64,000 nt of DNA from Agaribacillus aureus (GTDB lineage Bacteria; Bacteroidota; Bacteroidia; Cytophagales; Cyclobacteriaceae): assembly GCA_030442055.1 (NCBI GenBank), contig JAUJEB010000004.1:1-64000 (forward strand), read 5' to 3'. The notes under the pieces were generated by a model that ran no database searches, was not told the origin of the DNA, and saw only the letters and a program-made list of their open reading frames with translations. This document shows, one piece after another, positions 26,486 through 35,124 of this stretch. The position numbers and the translations under genes are program-made. The stretch's first letter is position 1. Each line of letters opens with the position of its first letter.

Positions 26486-26786
26486 TCTTTCAAATTGACT
26501 AGTTTTTACAATATTCGCTCCCTGACAAAAGGCTGTCTTCTCCCGAAAAATTCCCGTAGTGATGTTAGATAGTGTTTAACATAGCCACCATACCTATGGA
26601 TTAAGCCTTTATCGGTAATTTATAAAAAAATAAGGTTGTTACATTAGCAATGTCAAAGTTATCCAATTATGTTATTAATAAACCAACTAATTTTAACAAT
26701 TCCTTACTTTTCACCGATGTAGATGAAAAAACTTAGTTTTTATTATTGTAAATTTGACCGGAACAAACATAAACAATCATAAACCT
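26486..26786. other. 301-bp divergent promoter region
   Basis: This spacer separates the dioxygenase gene (minus) and the glutaryl-CoA dehydrogenase gene (plus), so it must hold promoters for both. TAAATTTG at 26749-26756 is the best -7 match for the plus gene. No palindrome or repeat stands out. Confidence 0.5.
26749..26756 (+). promoter_or_regulatory. candidate -7 element for glutaryl-CoA dehydrogenase
   Basis: TAAATTTG fits TAnnTTTG and ends 30 bp before the preferred ATG at 26787. No clean TTTG box lies at the expected upstream spacing. Confidence 0.4.
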
Positions 26787-28010
26787 ATGTCAGGAAATAC
26801 CGCCATGGCCGATCAGTCAATCAACCGGAAATCTTTCACCGATGCATTTTCGTCGCCGGATTTTTATGAAATTGATGATCTGCTTACTGAGGAACACAAG
26901 CTTATCAGAAATTCCATTCGTGATTTTGTAAAAAAAGAGATTACGCCAAATATTGAGCAATGGTGCCAAGATGCCCATTTTCCGGAAGAAATCGTCAAGA
27001 AATTTGGCGACATCGGTGCTTTTGGTCCCACCATTCCCCAGGAATATGGCGGCGGTGGACTGGATTATATCTCCTATGGCTTAATTATGCAGGAAATAGA
27101 GCGGGGAGACTCGGGAATGCGGTCTACAGCCTCAGTCCAGGGTTCACTGGTAATGTATCCCATTTATAAGTTTGGCTCAGAGGAACAAAAAAAGAAGTAC
27201 CTTCCGAAATTGGCATCCGGGGAATTTCTCGGCTGTTTTGGGTTGACCGAGCCGGATCACGGGTCCAACCCCGGGGGAATGGTTACAAACTTCAGGGATG
27301 CGGGAGATCATTTTCTGTTAAATGGTGCCAAAATGTGGATTTCAAATTCCCCAAAGGCAGATATTGCCGTAGTATGGGCCAAAAACGAAGCGGGCAGAAT
27401 ACATGGCCTGATTGTGGAAAGAGGCATGGAAGGCTTTACTACGCCGGAGACCCACAACAAGTGGTCACTACGGGCCAGCTGCACCGGCGAGTTGGTTTTC
27501 GACAATGTCAAAGTACCCAAAGAAAACCTGCTGCCAGGGAAAAACGGGCTTGGTGCTCCCCTGATGTGTCTGGATTCCGCGCGCTATGGTATTGCATGGG
27601 GAGCTACAGGTGCTGCCATGGATTGTTATGACTCCGCACGAAGGTATGCGCTGGAAAGGGTACAATTTGGCAAACCCATTGCTTCGTTTCAGCTGATGCA
27701 GAAAAAGCTTTCTGAAATGCTGACAGAAATCACCAAGGCGCAATTACTGAACTGGAAACTGGGAAAGATGATGGACGAAGGAAAAGCCACCACCGCTCAA
27801 ATATCGCTGGCGAAAAGAAATAATGTGGACATGGCATTAAAAATTAGCAGGGAGGCTCGCCAAATGCACGGTGGCATGGGTATAACCGGCGAATTCCCGA
27901 TAATGCGCCACATGATGAACCTGGAATCCGTAATTACCTATGAAGGAACACACGACATCCACCTGCTTATTCTCGGCCATGATATCACCGGCATTGCCGC
28001 ATTTTCATAA
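26787..28010 (+). CDS. glutaryl-CoA dehydrogenase-like acyl-CoA dehydrogenase
   Basis: The frame opens at a TTG (26754), but the ATG at 26787 gives a 407-residue protein. It has the full acyl-CoA dehydrogenase architecture: N-terminal helical domain, GCFGLTEPDHGSNPGGM (FAD loop), a beta middle domain with WISNSPKADIAVVWAK, and the C-terminal helical domain with RVQFGKPIASFQLMQKKL. The C-terminal NLESVITYEGTHDIHLLILG block is typical of glutaryl-CoA dehydrogenases, with the catalytic Glu in TYEG at about residue 386. GCDH oxidises and decarboxylates glutaryl-CoA to crotonyl-CoA in lysine and tryptophan breakdown, which fits its divergent neighbour. Confidence 0.9.
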   Translation: MSGNTAMADQSINRKSFTDAFSSPDFYEIDDLLTEEHKLIRNSIRDFVKKEITPNIEQWCQDAHFPEEIVKKFGDIGAFGPTIPQEYGGGGLDYISYGLIMQEIERGDSGMRSTASVQGSLVMYPIYKFGSEEQKKKYLPKLASGEFLGCFGLTEPDHGSNPGGMVTNFRDAGDHFLLNGAKMWISNSPKADIAVVWAKNEAGRIHGLIVERGMEGFTTPETHNKWSLRASCTGELVFDNVKVPKENLLPGKNGLGAPLMCLDSARYGIAWGATGAAMDCYDSARRYALERVQFGKPIASFQLMQKKLSEMLTEITKAQLLNWKLGKMMDEGKATTAQISLAKRNNVDMALKISREARQMHGGMGITGEFPIMRHMMNLESVITYEGTHDIHLLILGHDITGIAAFS

Positions 28011-28034
28011 AATAAGCCATTTATCGTGTGCTGA

Positions 28035-29132
28035 TTAATTAGCAGCATCTTTCACAGAAGCCTTGATAGTCAACATGACCACGGATTTTCTTGGATCATT
28101 AGAGTAAACTGTGATGGTTTTATGCTGCGTCCCTTTTCTTCCTGTGGTGTTGAAAGTAACATTTAAATTTGTCGAATCACCGGGATTGATATATGCCTGA
28201 TCGGGCTTCGCTACGGCACAGTTGCAATTGCTTTTTACCTGTCTCAGGTTCAGCACGTCTGCGCCATTGTTGATAATGGTAAAATTCCCATTGACGATTT
28301 CGCCTAAATTCACCTTCCCGAAATCATAAACAGGCTCATTAATCAAAATATGAGGCTTGCGACTGTATTGCTGATCCGTCATGGGCGGAAAGTACTCCTC
28401 CACGGTGACCATCACATTTAACTTTTTATTAGTCATGGCTGCATCGTCTGTGATTAACATCAGCTGATCGATGCTATAACCTAAATCCGTTTTCATAGCG
28501 GGATTGAACGTAATCAACAGCTTGCCTTTTTGTTTAGGGCCCAGCACCCTTGGATCGAAACTTACTGTCAGGTGCTCCGGAGCGACTGTATTCTCCAAAA
28601 AGCTAATGCGCTCATCACTATCATTGTAAAGATCAAACGATTTCGTCACCGGGGTCTGACTGGCAATTTTGCCCAAATTCAAAGTCTTATTCTTTAAACG
28701 GAGGTTGCCTAGCAAAGCGGGATAGTCTTCTGCCGGCGTCGTTGGCTTTGGTATAACATTTCCTTCGATAAACAATATGGCCGGTCCAGCATTGGATTTT
28801 ACGGTCAGGGACTTTTTAAAGGCTCCCGGACGATTTCTTGGGTTGTAACGTGCCTGCACAAAGCCTTTTTCTCCCGGCAAAACCGCTTCTTTCGACCAGC
28901 CAGGTGTAGTGCACCCACAGGAGGCTTTAACGCTGGTGATCCGGATAGTGTCATTGCTCACATTTGTAAATTGAAACTCGTGTGTGACCGGACCGTTTTC
29001 TTCGTTGATGTTGCCAAATTTGTAAGTACGCTGATCGAATCTCATTTTTACGGGCTGCTGGGCAGAAACCGCAGTAAAAATGGTTGTTGTCAGCAGTAAG
29101 CATATACTTTGCTTTATATTAGTCAGTTTCAT
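28035..29132 (-). CDS. DUF1573-domain secreted protein
   Basis: A 365-residue protein with signal peptide (ending FTAVSAQQ) and DUF1573-type Ig-like domains at both ends. The first (about 25-125) has FDQRTYKFGNINEENG, HEFQFTNVSNDTIRI and the cysteine motif SVKASCGCTTPGWS. The C-terminal one (about 255-360) has INEPVYDFGKVNLGEIVNG, FTIINNGADVLNL and VKSNCNCAVAKPDQA. The middle third is a related Ig-like segment without the Cys pair (NKTLNLGKIASQTPVTKSFD). DUF1573 proteins are abundant exported proteins in Bacteroidota with no assigned function. It is convergent with glutaryl-CoA dehydrogenase, 24 bp away. Confidence 0.9.
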   Translation of the reverse strand: MKLTNIKQSICLLLTTTIFTAVSAQQPVKMRFDQRTYKFGNINEENGPVTHEFQFTNVSNDTIRITSVKASCGCTTPGWSKEAVLPGEKGFVQARYNPRNRPGAFKKSLTVKSNAGPAILFIEGNVIPKPTTPAEDYPALLGNLRLKNKTLNLGKIASQTPVTKSFDLYNDSDERISFLENTVAPEHLTVSFDPRVLGPKQKGKLLITFNPAMKTDLGYSIDQLMLITDDAAMTNKKLNVMVTVEEYFPPMTDQQYSRKPHILINEPVYDFGKVNLGEIVNGNFTIINNGADVLNLRQVKSNCNCAVAKPDQAYINPGDSTNLNVTFNTTGRKGTQHKTITVYSNDPRKSVVMLTIKASVKDAAN

Positions 29133-29282
29133 TGTGATTTATCTTAAAGTCCACACATTTTCCGAAAACAAAAATATGTAATAATTCTCCATCATTAACG
29201 AAGAATATATCGCGAATTGGTATGAAAACTTACTCAGATTATTTTTTGACAACAATCAATGGTCCGGATAAGCGAAAAGGGT

Positions 29283-30212
29283 TTATTCTAAACCTAATTC
29301 CTGACGATAAGAGGTATCGCCCGGCTTGTTTTTAGTCCAATAATCTAAAAGTATGGATTTATTCTTAATCGCCTGGCTGGTTAATTGTTTTCCACCGATG
29401 CCCTTATAAGTTTCTTCCCAGCCGGTAATTCCGTAGGGGAAAGACGACTCAAAATAGATCTTAAGCGTTCTTTTAGGGCCTTTGTAATCTATTTTGTATT
29501 CCATGATACCTTCTTTTCCAAACGTTGGATTTTGATTTTCGGTAAGGCTGGCTATTGCCTCTGTATTTTCCAAAGGATTGTGCATGAGTCTTGCTGAAAA
29601 GGTCCCTGGTATTATCTTCACTTTTCCCACCGGTAATTGATCCGGGCTCAATCTAATCAAGTTCCATAATTCATCCTCCAGCACCGTTTTAGCCAGTTTC
29701 TTTTGTTTGTCTCCTTCCGATTCAAAATAGGAATATCCACTTACCTCATAGTTATTTTCTCCCAGGTTTACCTGTGTGAAAGTATGTCCGCACCATTCCT
29801 GCGAAGAGGTGGTAAGTTTAATAGAATGAGGGTTATTTTCCCGGTCTACCGGTGTAAAACAGGAGGACATCATAGAATAAGGATATATACCGGTGTTAAA
29901 TTTTTTTGTGAAGTTTAGTTTCATCACTTTTATGGCATCCTTCCTGTTTTTAATGGGATCATCCAGTTTTACTTGTTTCCCCCTGGAGAAATCTTCCGTC
30001 ACAAAAATCAGTACCGCATTTCCCTCGTGCAGTTTACCATACCTCGATTGGGTCAGGTGATAACTGGTTAATTCCGCTTTCCCTGCAAACCAGTAATTAT
30101 TAAATTTTTGCGGCTGTAAAGGCTCGGCGCTAAAATCAGGTTGGGCCTTTCCCTGGCAGTTGATTAAAAGAATTCCCAGCATCAACATCAGGTAATTTTT
30201 CACAAGTTTCAT
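29283..30212 (-). CDS. lipoprotein of a bacteroidotal family often labelled Maf-like
   Basis: The frame opens at 30245, but the ATG at 30210-30212 yields MKLVKNYLMLMLGILLINC with a lipobox, giving 309 residues; this start is preferred. The mature protein has conserved blocks such as FNNYWFAGKAELTSYHLTQS, GNAVLIFVTEDFS, NFTKKFNTGIYPYSMMSS and SQEWCGHTFTQVNLG. The family is widespread in Bacteroidota and frequently carries the automatic label septum formation inhibitor Maf, but none of the Maf pyrophosphatase motifs is present, so I do not support that name. Function is unknown. Confidence 0.7.
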   Translation of the reverse strand: MKLVKNYLMLMLGILLINCQGKAQPDFSAEPLQPQKFNNYWFAGKAELTSYHLTQSRYGKLHEGNAVLIFVTEDFSRGKQVKLDDPIKNRKDAIKVMKLNFTKKFNTGIYPYSMMSSCFTPVDRENNPHSIKLTTSSQEWCGHTFTQVNLGENNYEVSGYSYFESEGDKQKKLAKTVLEDELWNLIRLSPDQLPVGKVKIIPGTFSARLMHNPLENTEAIASLTENQNPTFGKEGIMEYKIDYKGPKRTLKIYFESSFPYGITGWEETYKGIGGKQLTSQAIKNKSILLDYWTKNKPGDTSYRQELGLE

Positions 30213-30350
30213 AGTTAATAAGGTCTTATTTATAAAAAAACGCATGCTATTTAAGATTGTTTAACAATTTATAGCATAAGATTATTCCCCGGTTTACGTT
30301 TATTTTAAAATTTAATATTTTTTTACAATTCTATGGTACAATACCGGCAG

Positions 30351-30380
30351 TTTGCCCAAAGCTTTAATTGATTATATTTG
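30351..30380 (+). promoter_or_regulatory. Bacteroidota promoter of ddl
   Basis: TTTG (30351-30354), an 18-bp spacer, and TATATTTG (30373-30380) match the TTTG / TAnnTTTG consensus at normal spacing. The -7 element ends 50 bp before the ddl ATG. This is the best promoter match in the window. Confidence 0.7.
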
Positions 30381-30430
30381 CATGAGTTATGTTACGGTGC
30401 ATCCTGATGGAAATGTAAAAGAAAAAATTT

Positions 30431-31519
30431 ATGTCTGAAAAACTAAATGTGGGAATTTTATTTGGAGGAAGGTCTGTGGAGCACGAAATCTCTATTAAAT
30501 CAGCCACCAATGTCGCTGCCAATATTGACAGGGAAAGATACAATGTAAATCTGATCGGAATTGATAAAAAAGGAGGATGGTATCACTGTGACAAGGTAAG
30601 TAGCGACATCGAGGCGGGTGACCCTATTTCATTACGATTATCTTCAGCCGGTCATCATTTTTACAACCTTTCCACAAATGAGGCAATTTTGACGGACATT
30701 ATTTTTCCGGTACTACACGGTACAGATGGTGAAGACGGCAGTATCCAGGGCATGCTGACCTCTTCGAGAATACCTTGTGTCGGTTCCGACGTGCAAAGTT
30801 CGGCCAACGCCATGAACAAGTTCACGTCAAAACGACTTTTAAAGGAAGCGGGAGTTCCCGTCAGCAAGTTTTTATATGTCGACTTTCAACAGCGGGACAA
30901 CCTGAGTTACGAAGATGTCGTATCCGCAGTCGGCTCACCATTTATCATCAAACCCGCCTCTCTGGGCTCATCTGTTGGGGTGAGTAAAGTCAGTAATGAG
31001 GATGAATTCAAAAAAGCTTTGGAAAATACCTTTACCTATGACAACACCGGCATATTTGAAGAATTTATAGAAGGCAGAGAGCTGGAATGCGGCATTATTG
31101 GCAATAGCCAACCGATAGCTACCAATCCCGGTGAAGTGGTCATTAGCAGCGACTATGAGTTTTACACCTACGAAGCCAAATACCTGGACAAAGACGGCGC
31201 TCAGATAATTGTACCGGCAGCGGTAACGGACGACGTTAAAAGTAAAATCAAATCCTGGTCCATTGCAGCATACCAGGCCTTGAATTGTGCAGATTACGCC
31301 AGAGTTGACCTGTTCCTAAAGCCAGACGGCACCGTAATTATCAATGAAATAAATACTATCCCCGGATTTACGGACGCCAGTATGTTTCCAATGCTGTGGT
31401 ATGATTCCGGTATTTCCTACACTGCCCTGATCACAAAATTAATCGAAATGGCCATGGCGCGAACCAAAGAGAGCCATCGATTGGAAACCAATTTTGCCAC
31501 CCGTGAATATCAGAATTGA
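30431..31519 (+). CDS. ddl: D-alanine--D-alanine ligase
   Basis: A 362-residue ATP-grasp enzyme that makes the D-Ala-D-Ala dipeptide for peptidoglycan. The N-terminal motif GILFGGRSVEHEISIKSA (residues 8-25), the ATP-binding FIIKPASLGSSVGVSKV, the GRELECGIIGN strand and the metal-binding VIINEINTIPGFTDASM are all present. The omega-loop segment FYTYEAKY retains the Tyr that marks D-Ala-D-Ala ligases as opposed to VanA-type D-Ala-D-Lac ligases. It precedes two PASTA-domain genes; its last few codons and downstream sequence were copied in the tandem duplication that produced the first of them. Confidence 0.97.
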   Translation: MSEKLNVGILFGGRSVEHEISIKSATNVAANIDRERYNVNLIGIDKKGGWYHCDKVSSDIEAGDPISLRLSSAGHHFYNLSTNEAILTDIIFPVLHGTDGEDGSIQGMLTSSRIPCVGSDVQSSANAMNKFTSKRLLKEAGVPVSKFLYVDFQQRDNLSYEDVVSAVGSPFIIKPASLGSSVGVSKVSNEDEFKKALENTFTYDNTGIFEEFIEGRELECGIIGNSQPIATNPGEVVISSDYEFYTYEAKYLDKDGAQIIVPAAVTDDVKSKIKSWSIAAYQALNCADYARVDLFLKPDGTVIINEINTIPGFTDASMFPMLWYDSGISYTALITKLIEMAMARTKESHRLETNFATREYQN

Positions 31520-32157
31520 TCAAAATATTACTAATAATGGAGAAAAACCTAATTAAACAACCATTAATAATTTTGTATTAAGGTAATCATAGAGCTATGA
31601 TATTTAAACCTAATTCGGTAAAAGACATCTTCGGGCATATCGGTATTATGATAGCCATTAGCATAGGGTTGACACTGGTATTTTTTTACTGGTATCTGCC
31701 CAATGTTACCAATCGCGGAGAGACTTTCACCGTACCCGATCTGGAGGGAAGGCATATCGATGAGGTTGCCGACTATCTGTCAGCAAGAGATCTGAGCTAC
31801 GAGGCTTCCATAGATTCGGGTTATTCAGGTAATCATCAACCGCTGACAGTACTGAAGCAATATCCTAATCCACAGTCACTGATAAAGCCAAAAAGAAAGA
31901 TCTATCTCACGCTAAATGCTAAGAACCCGCCAAAGGTGAAAATGCCAAGGTTAATTGATCTATCTTTGAAAATTGCCAGAATCAAATTGCAATCTCTCGG
32001 ATTGAAAGTGGGAGATATAAAATATGAACCAGATATAGCCTTTAACGCTGTGCTAAGACAGGAATTAGGGGGAGAAGAAATTACAGAAGGTGCCAGCATC
32101 TACAAAGGCTCGACAATCGACCTCGTGGTCGGTGATGGAAATCAATTTGACACCATA
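31505..32157 (+). repeat. first unit of a 653-bp tandem duplication
   Basis: The sequence from the last codons of ddl (GAATATCAGAATTGA at 31505) through the first PASTA gene repeats at exactly +653 (32158, same 15 bases, then closely similar spacer and gene). The second unit continues as the full-length PASTA gene. The two units differ at scattered positions, so the duplication is not recent. The homology seems to extend slightly upstream into ddl, where the break point lies near a shared GAT(T)GG. Confidence 0.85.
31568..31575 (+). promoter_or_regulatory. candidate -7 element of the truncated PASTA gene
   Basis: TAATTTTG fits TAnnTTTG, 21 bp before the ATG. The matching position in the second repeat unit (32221-32228) reads TAATTTTA, losing the final G, so the two copies may differ in promoter strength. 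Confidence 0.35.
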
Positions 32158-32172
32158 GAATATCAGAATTGA
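31597..32172 (+). CDS. truncated PASTA-domain membrane protein (duplicate copy)
   Basis: A 191-residue protein with a short cytoplasmic N-terminus, one transmembrane helix (about 14-34, HIGIMIAISIGLTLVFFYWYL) and two PASTA domains (about 43-110 starting TVPDLEGRHIDEVADYLSA, and 111-180 with KMPRLIDLSLKIARIKLQS). It is about 86% identical over 180 residues to the next gene, but lacks that protein's third PASTA domain. Its last residues, NQFDTIEYQN, end exactly like Ddl (EYQN) because the duplication junction brought in the end of the ddl gene. The frame is intact, so it may still be made. PASTA domains bind peptidoglycan or muropeptides. Confidence 0.85.
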   Translation: MIFKPNSVKDIFGHIGIMIAISIGLTLVFFYWYLPNVTNRGETFTVPDLEGRHIDEVADYLSARDLSYEASIDSGYSGNHQPLTVLKQYPNPQSLIKPKRKIYLTLNAKNPPKVKMPRLIDLSLKIARIKLQSLGLKVGDIKYEPDIAFNAVLRQELGGEEITEGASIYKGSTIDLVVGDGNQFDTIEYQN

Positions 32173-32249
32173 TCAAAATATTATTAATATTGGGAAAAAA
32201 CCAAATTAAACAACCATTAATAATTTTATATTAAGGTAATCATAGAGCT

Positions 32250-33050
32250 ATGATATTTAAACCTAATTCGGTAAAAGACATCCTCGGACATATCGGTATC
32301 ATGATAGCTATTAGCATAGGGTTGATCCTGCTATTTTTTTACTGGTACCTGCCCAATGCTACCAATCACGGAGAGACGATCACGGTACCCGATCTGGAGG
32401 GGAGGCATATTGATGAGATTGCCGACTATCTGTCGGCAAGAGACCTGAGTTACGAGGTTTCTGTAGATTCCGGTTATTCGGGAAATCATCAACCGCTAAC
32501 GGTGCTGAAGCAATATCCTAATCCACAGTCACTGGTGAAGGAAAAAAGAAAGATCTATCTCACGCTAAACGCCCAAAACCCACCCAAGGTAAAAATGCCA
32601 AGATTAACCGATTTATCGGTAAAAATTGCCAGAATTAAACTGATATCTCTGGGATTGGCAGTGGGTGACATAAAATATGAACCTGATATGGCCTTTAATG
32701 CCGTACTGAGGCAGGAATTTGAGGGAGAGGAAATTCCCGAGGGTACCGGCATCTTCAAAGGATCGGCCATCGATCTGGTAGTGGGTGATGGTTACGGTAA
32801 AAGAGATTTTCCGGTCCCCGATTTACTGGGCATGCAACTGGAAGAAGCAGAATTTGTACTGGCAGGTGTTGGTCTGAAAACCGGATCGATCCTGGAAGCT
32901 CCCGAGGTAGAAAACGATACACTCCCCGCCGGTACTATCATTCAACAGACGCCGGAAAAAGGTGAAAAAATAAGAATTGGTGAAGTGGTGGATATTTGGG
33001 TGAAGGAATACGAAAAATATTTGAGTGAAAAGGAAGAAAGTGAATCCTAA
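32250..33050 (+). CDS. PASTA-domain membrane protein (full-length copy)
   Basis: A 266-residue protein: cytoplasmic MIFKPNSVKDILGH, one transmembrane helix (about 14-34) and three PASTA domains (about 43-110, 111-180, and 183-255 with DFPVPDLLGMQLEEAEFVLA and GTIIQQTPEKGEKI). In other bacteria PASTA repeats sit on Ser/Thr kinases or penicillin-binding proteins; here the protein has no kinase or transpeptidase domain, a form common in Bacteroidota. Its place beside ddl suggests a role in peptidoglycan synthesis or sensing (inference). The T9SS cargo gene follows after 16 bp and may be co-transcribed. Confidence 0.9.
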   Translation: MIFKPNSVKDILGHIGIMIAISIGLILLFFYWYLPNATNHGETITVPDLEGRHIDEIADYLSARDLSYEVSVDSGYSGNHQPLTVLKQYPNPQSLVKEKRKIYLTLNAQNPPKVKMPRLTDLSVKIARIKLISLGLAVGDIKYEPDMAFNAVLRQEFEGEEIPEGTGIFKGSAIDLVVGDGYGKRDFPVPDLLGMQLEEAEFVLAGVGLKTGSILEAPEVENDTLPAGTIIQQTPEKGEKIRIGEVVDIWVKEYEKYLSEKEESES

Positions 33051-33066
33051 AACGTTAATTAGATAA

Positions 33067-34977
33067 ATGCCACTTATGGTTAGCAGTGCCGTTCCAAAAC
33101 TTTTATCTTTCTTAGGATTACTACTTTTTATCAATCAAGGCCTCCTGGCACAATTCAAGATCATTCCTATTCCTATAAAACAAGAGAAAAATACCCATTT
33201 AAACCATCGACAGGCAAGAACTACCCAGGATGGGCCTTTGGCATTGCCCTTTTGGGATGATTTCTCTACCTCCCACAAATTTCCGGATACCGCCCTGTGG
33301 TTGGGAAGCCAGAACGTAAGTATTTCCCGCGGTGCGGGGATCCAGCCACCTACTTTTAACGTAGCGACTTTTGATGGCACGGATGCTAACGGCAATGTCT
33401 ATTCTGAGAATGAGATCTCGGTAGGCCTCGCCGACTCGTTGCTGTCAAAGCCCATTGACTTAAGTGGTATTGGCCTGAACTTCCAAAATACTGTCTATCT
33501 GAGCTTTTTTTGGCAGTTGGAAGGTTTTGGGGAAATCCCTGACCCTGAAGACTCCATAAGGTTGCAGTTTAGAGATGTCAATGATAACTGGGTAACTATC
33601 TGGAGTATGACTGGAGGGGACCCGACCATCTCTGACGTTTTCACACAAGAAACATTTCAACTGGATCCGGTTTTATTTTACCATGAAAACTTTCAATTCA
33701 AATTTGAATCATTTAGTCGCTTAACTGGTGTTTTCGACACCTGGCAAATTGATTACATACTGTTGAACAAAGGCCGAAATGGCACGGATCTATCACATTT
33801 GGACCATGCCATCACTTCCTATCCAACCAGCTTATTCGGCAGGTATACAGCCGTTCCCACCACTCAGTTTTATTCTGAGGGGTTTGATGCTGCTGATAAA
33901 CTAACCGGGGCTTCGGTTGGTTATTTTAACCTGGACAAGTTTTTGCAACCTATTGAATACACCGCCTTTGTAACAGATACCATCCGGGGCGAGATTCTGG
34001 ACACCTTAAATTTTAACGAGCCCGACCCCTCCATCCCCGGACCGTTTGCTCGTGACACTTACACCACCAATCTGCTGGACATCGGTAAGGTAGGGAATGT
34101 GGATAGTGCTGTATTAGAATTAACCTTCTATATCAACACCGGCGATACGCTGCTGGTCGACGAGGTAATAGGAACAGACACCACCTTTACGGATCGGTTT
34201 GATCTCAGAAGTAATGACACCATCACAACCTATTTTACCATCAATGACTACTTTAGCTATGATGATGGGAGCGCCGAATTTGGAGCTGGCATTAATCAGA
34301 CCGGTGGACGGCTGGCTTATCAATATGAGTTATTTACGGAAGACACGTTGACGGCAGTAGACATTTATTTCCCGAATATCGGTGCAGACTTTTCAGGCAC
34401 CCCTATTGAATTATTCGTTTGGCGGGATCTTGAAGACAGTGAGACATCTATTTTAGCGGAGTTGTCTACCACGGTTAAAAGCACGATTGGTATCAACGAA
34501 GTGCAATCCTATGAGCTTAACCCACCCATTGTGGTCAATGGAAATATTTACATCGGTTACCGGCAAAGTACAGATCAAAGACTGCCGGTAGGGTTAGATA
34601 TGAATACGGATACAGGGGACAGGATCTTTTTTAATGTTTTGGGGCAATGGGAACAAAACACGGAGATTGCCGGCAGTTTACTTATGCGGCCGCGATTTGG
34701 CAGGGGGGCGGTAGTTACAGGGATTGATGATGACAGACAACCGGATAAGGTATTAAAAATATTTCCCAACCCATCGTCGGGAAGATTTCATATTGAAGGT
34801 GCCTTTGACAAAGTTATCCTATACAGCAGCAGCGGACAGCAGATCCCTCTGAAAGTCCTCAAAACAGATCTAAACTCAGCTACGTTTGACATCACCGGCC
34901 TGGCTATGGGCATTTATCAGTTACGAATATTTAAAGGTGGAAAAAGCTTCAGTAAACGGATTATGCTGATGGAATAA
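33067..34977 (+). CDS. large secreted protein with T9SS type A sorting domain
   Basis: A 636-residue protein with a signal peptide (LSFLGLLLFINQGLLAQ, about 12-28). Its C-terminal 80 residues form a type IX secretion sorting domain: VLKIFPNPSSGRFHIEG, then VILYSSSGQQIPLKV, ending YQLRIFKGGKSFSKRIML. The main part is beta-rich and contains segments typical of secreted Cytophagales proteins (PFWDDFSTS, YLSFFWQLEGFGEIPDPEDS, FDTWQIDYILLNKG). No enzyme motif was seen. It should be exported through Sec and T9SS and fixed to or released from the cell surface. The 16-bp gap to the PASTA gene suggests an operon. Confidence 0.9.
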   Translation: MPLMVSSAVPKLLSFLGLLLFINQGLLAQFKIIPIPIKQEKNTHLNHRQARTTQDGPLALPFWDDFSTSHKFPDTALWLGSQNVSISRGAGIQPPTFNVATFDGTDANGNVYSENEISVGLADSLLSKPIDLSGIGLNFQNTVYLSFFWQLEGFGEIPDPEDSIRLQFRDVNDNWVTIWSMTGGDPTISDVFTQETFQLDPVLFYHENFQFKFESFSRLTGVFDTWQIDYILLNKGRNGTDLSHLDHAITSYPTSLFGRYTAVPTTQFYSEGFDAADKLTGASVGYFNLDKFLQPIEYTAFVTDTIRGEILDTLNFNEPDPSIPGPFARDTYTTNLLDIGKVGNVDSAVLELTFYINTGDTLLVDEVIGTDTTFTDRFDLRSNDTITTYFTINDYFSYDDGSAEFGAGINQTGGRLAYQYELFTEDTLTAVDIYFPNIGADFSGTPIELFVWRDLEDSETSILAELSTTVKSTIGINEVQSYELNPPIVVNGNIYIGYRQSTDQRLPVGLDMNTDTGDRIFFNVLGQWEQNTEIAGSLLMRPRFGRGAVVTGIDDDRQPDKVLKIFPNPSSGRFHIEGAFDKVILYSSSGQQIPLKVLKTDLNSATFDITGLAMGIYQLRIFKGGKSFSKRIMLME

Positions 34978-35124
34978 GATAATGCCCAATGCATAGTTTT
35001 TCGTTTACAGCTTTTACACATTGCCTACCAGATGGTGACAAAAGATTAACCACGGAAGCGGAACAACACTAAATTTTGTTGATTCGCAAATGCTTTAGGT
35101 CTTAATGGCCGAAAGGTCAGCGCG

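Noticed and set aside
29283-30212. Label of septum formation inhibitor Maf for the lipoprotein
   Set aside because: The Maf nucleotide pyrophosphatase motifs are absent; the label appears to be an inherited misannotation of this family.
30382-30438. 18-codon frame overlapping the ddl start, possible leader peptide
   Set aside because: Its ATG lies only 2 bp after the -7 element, so transcription from that promoter would begin downstream of it.
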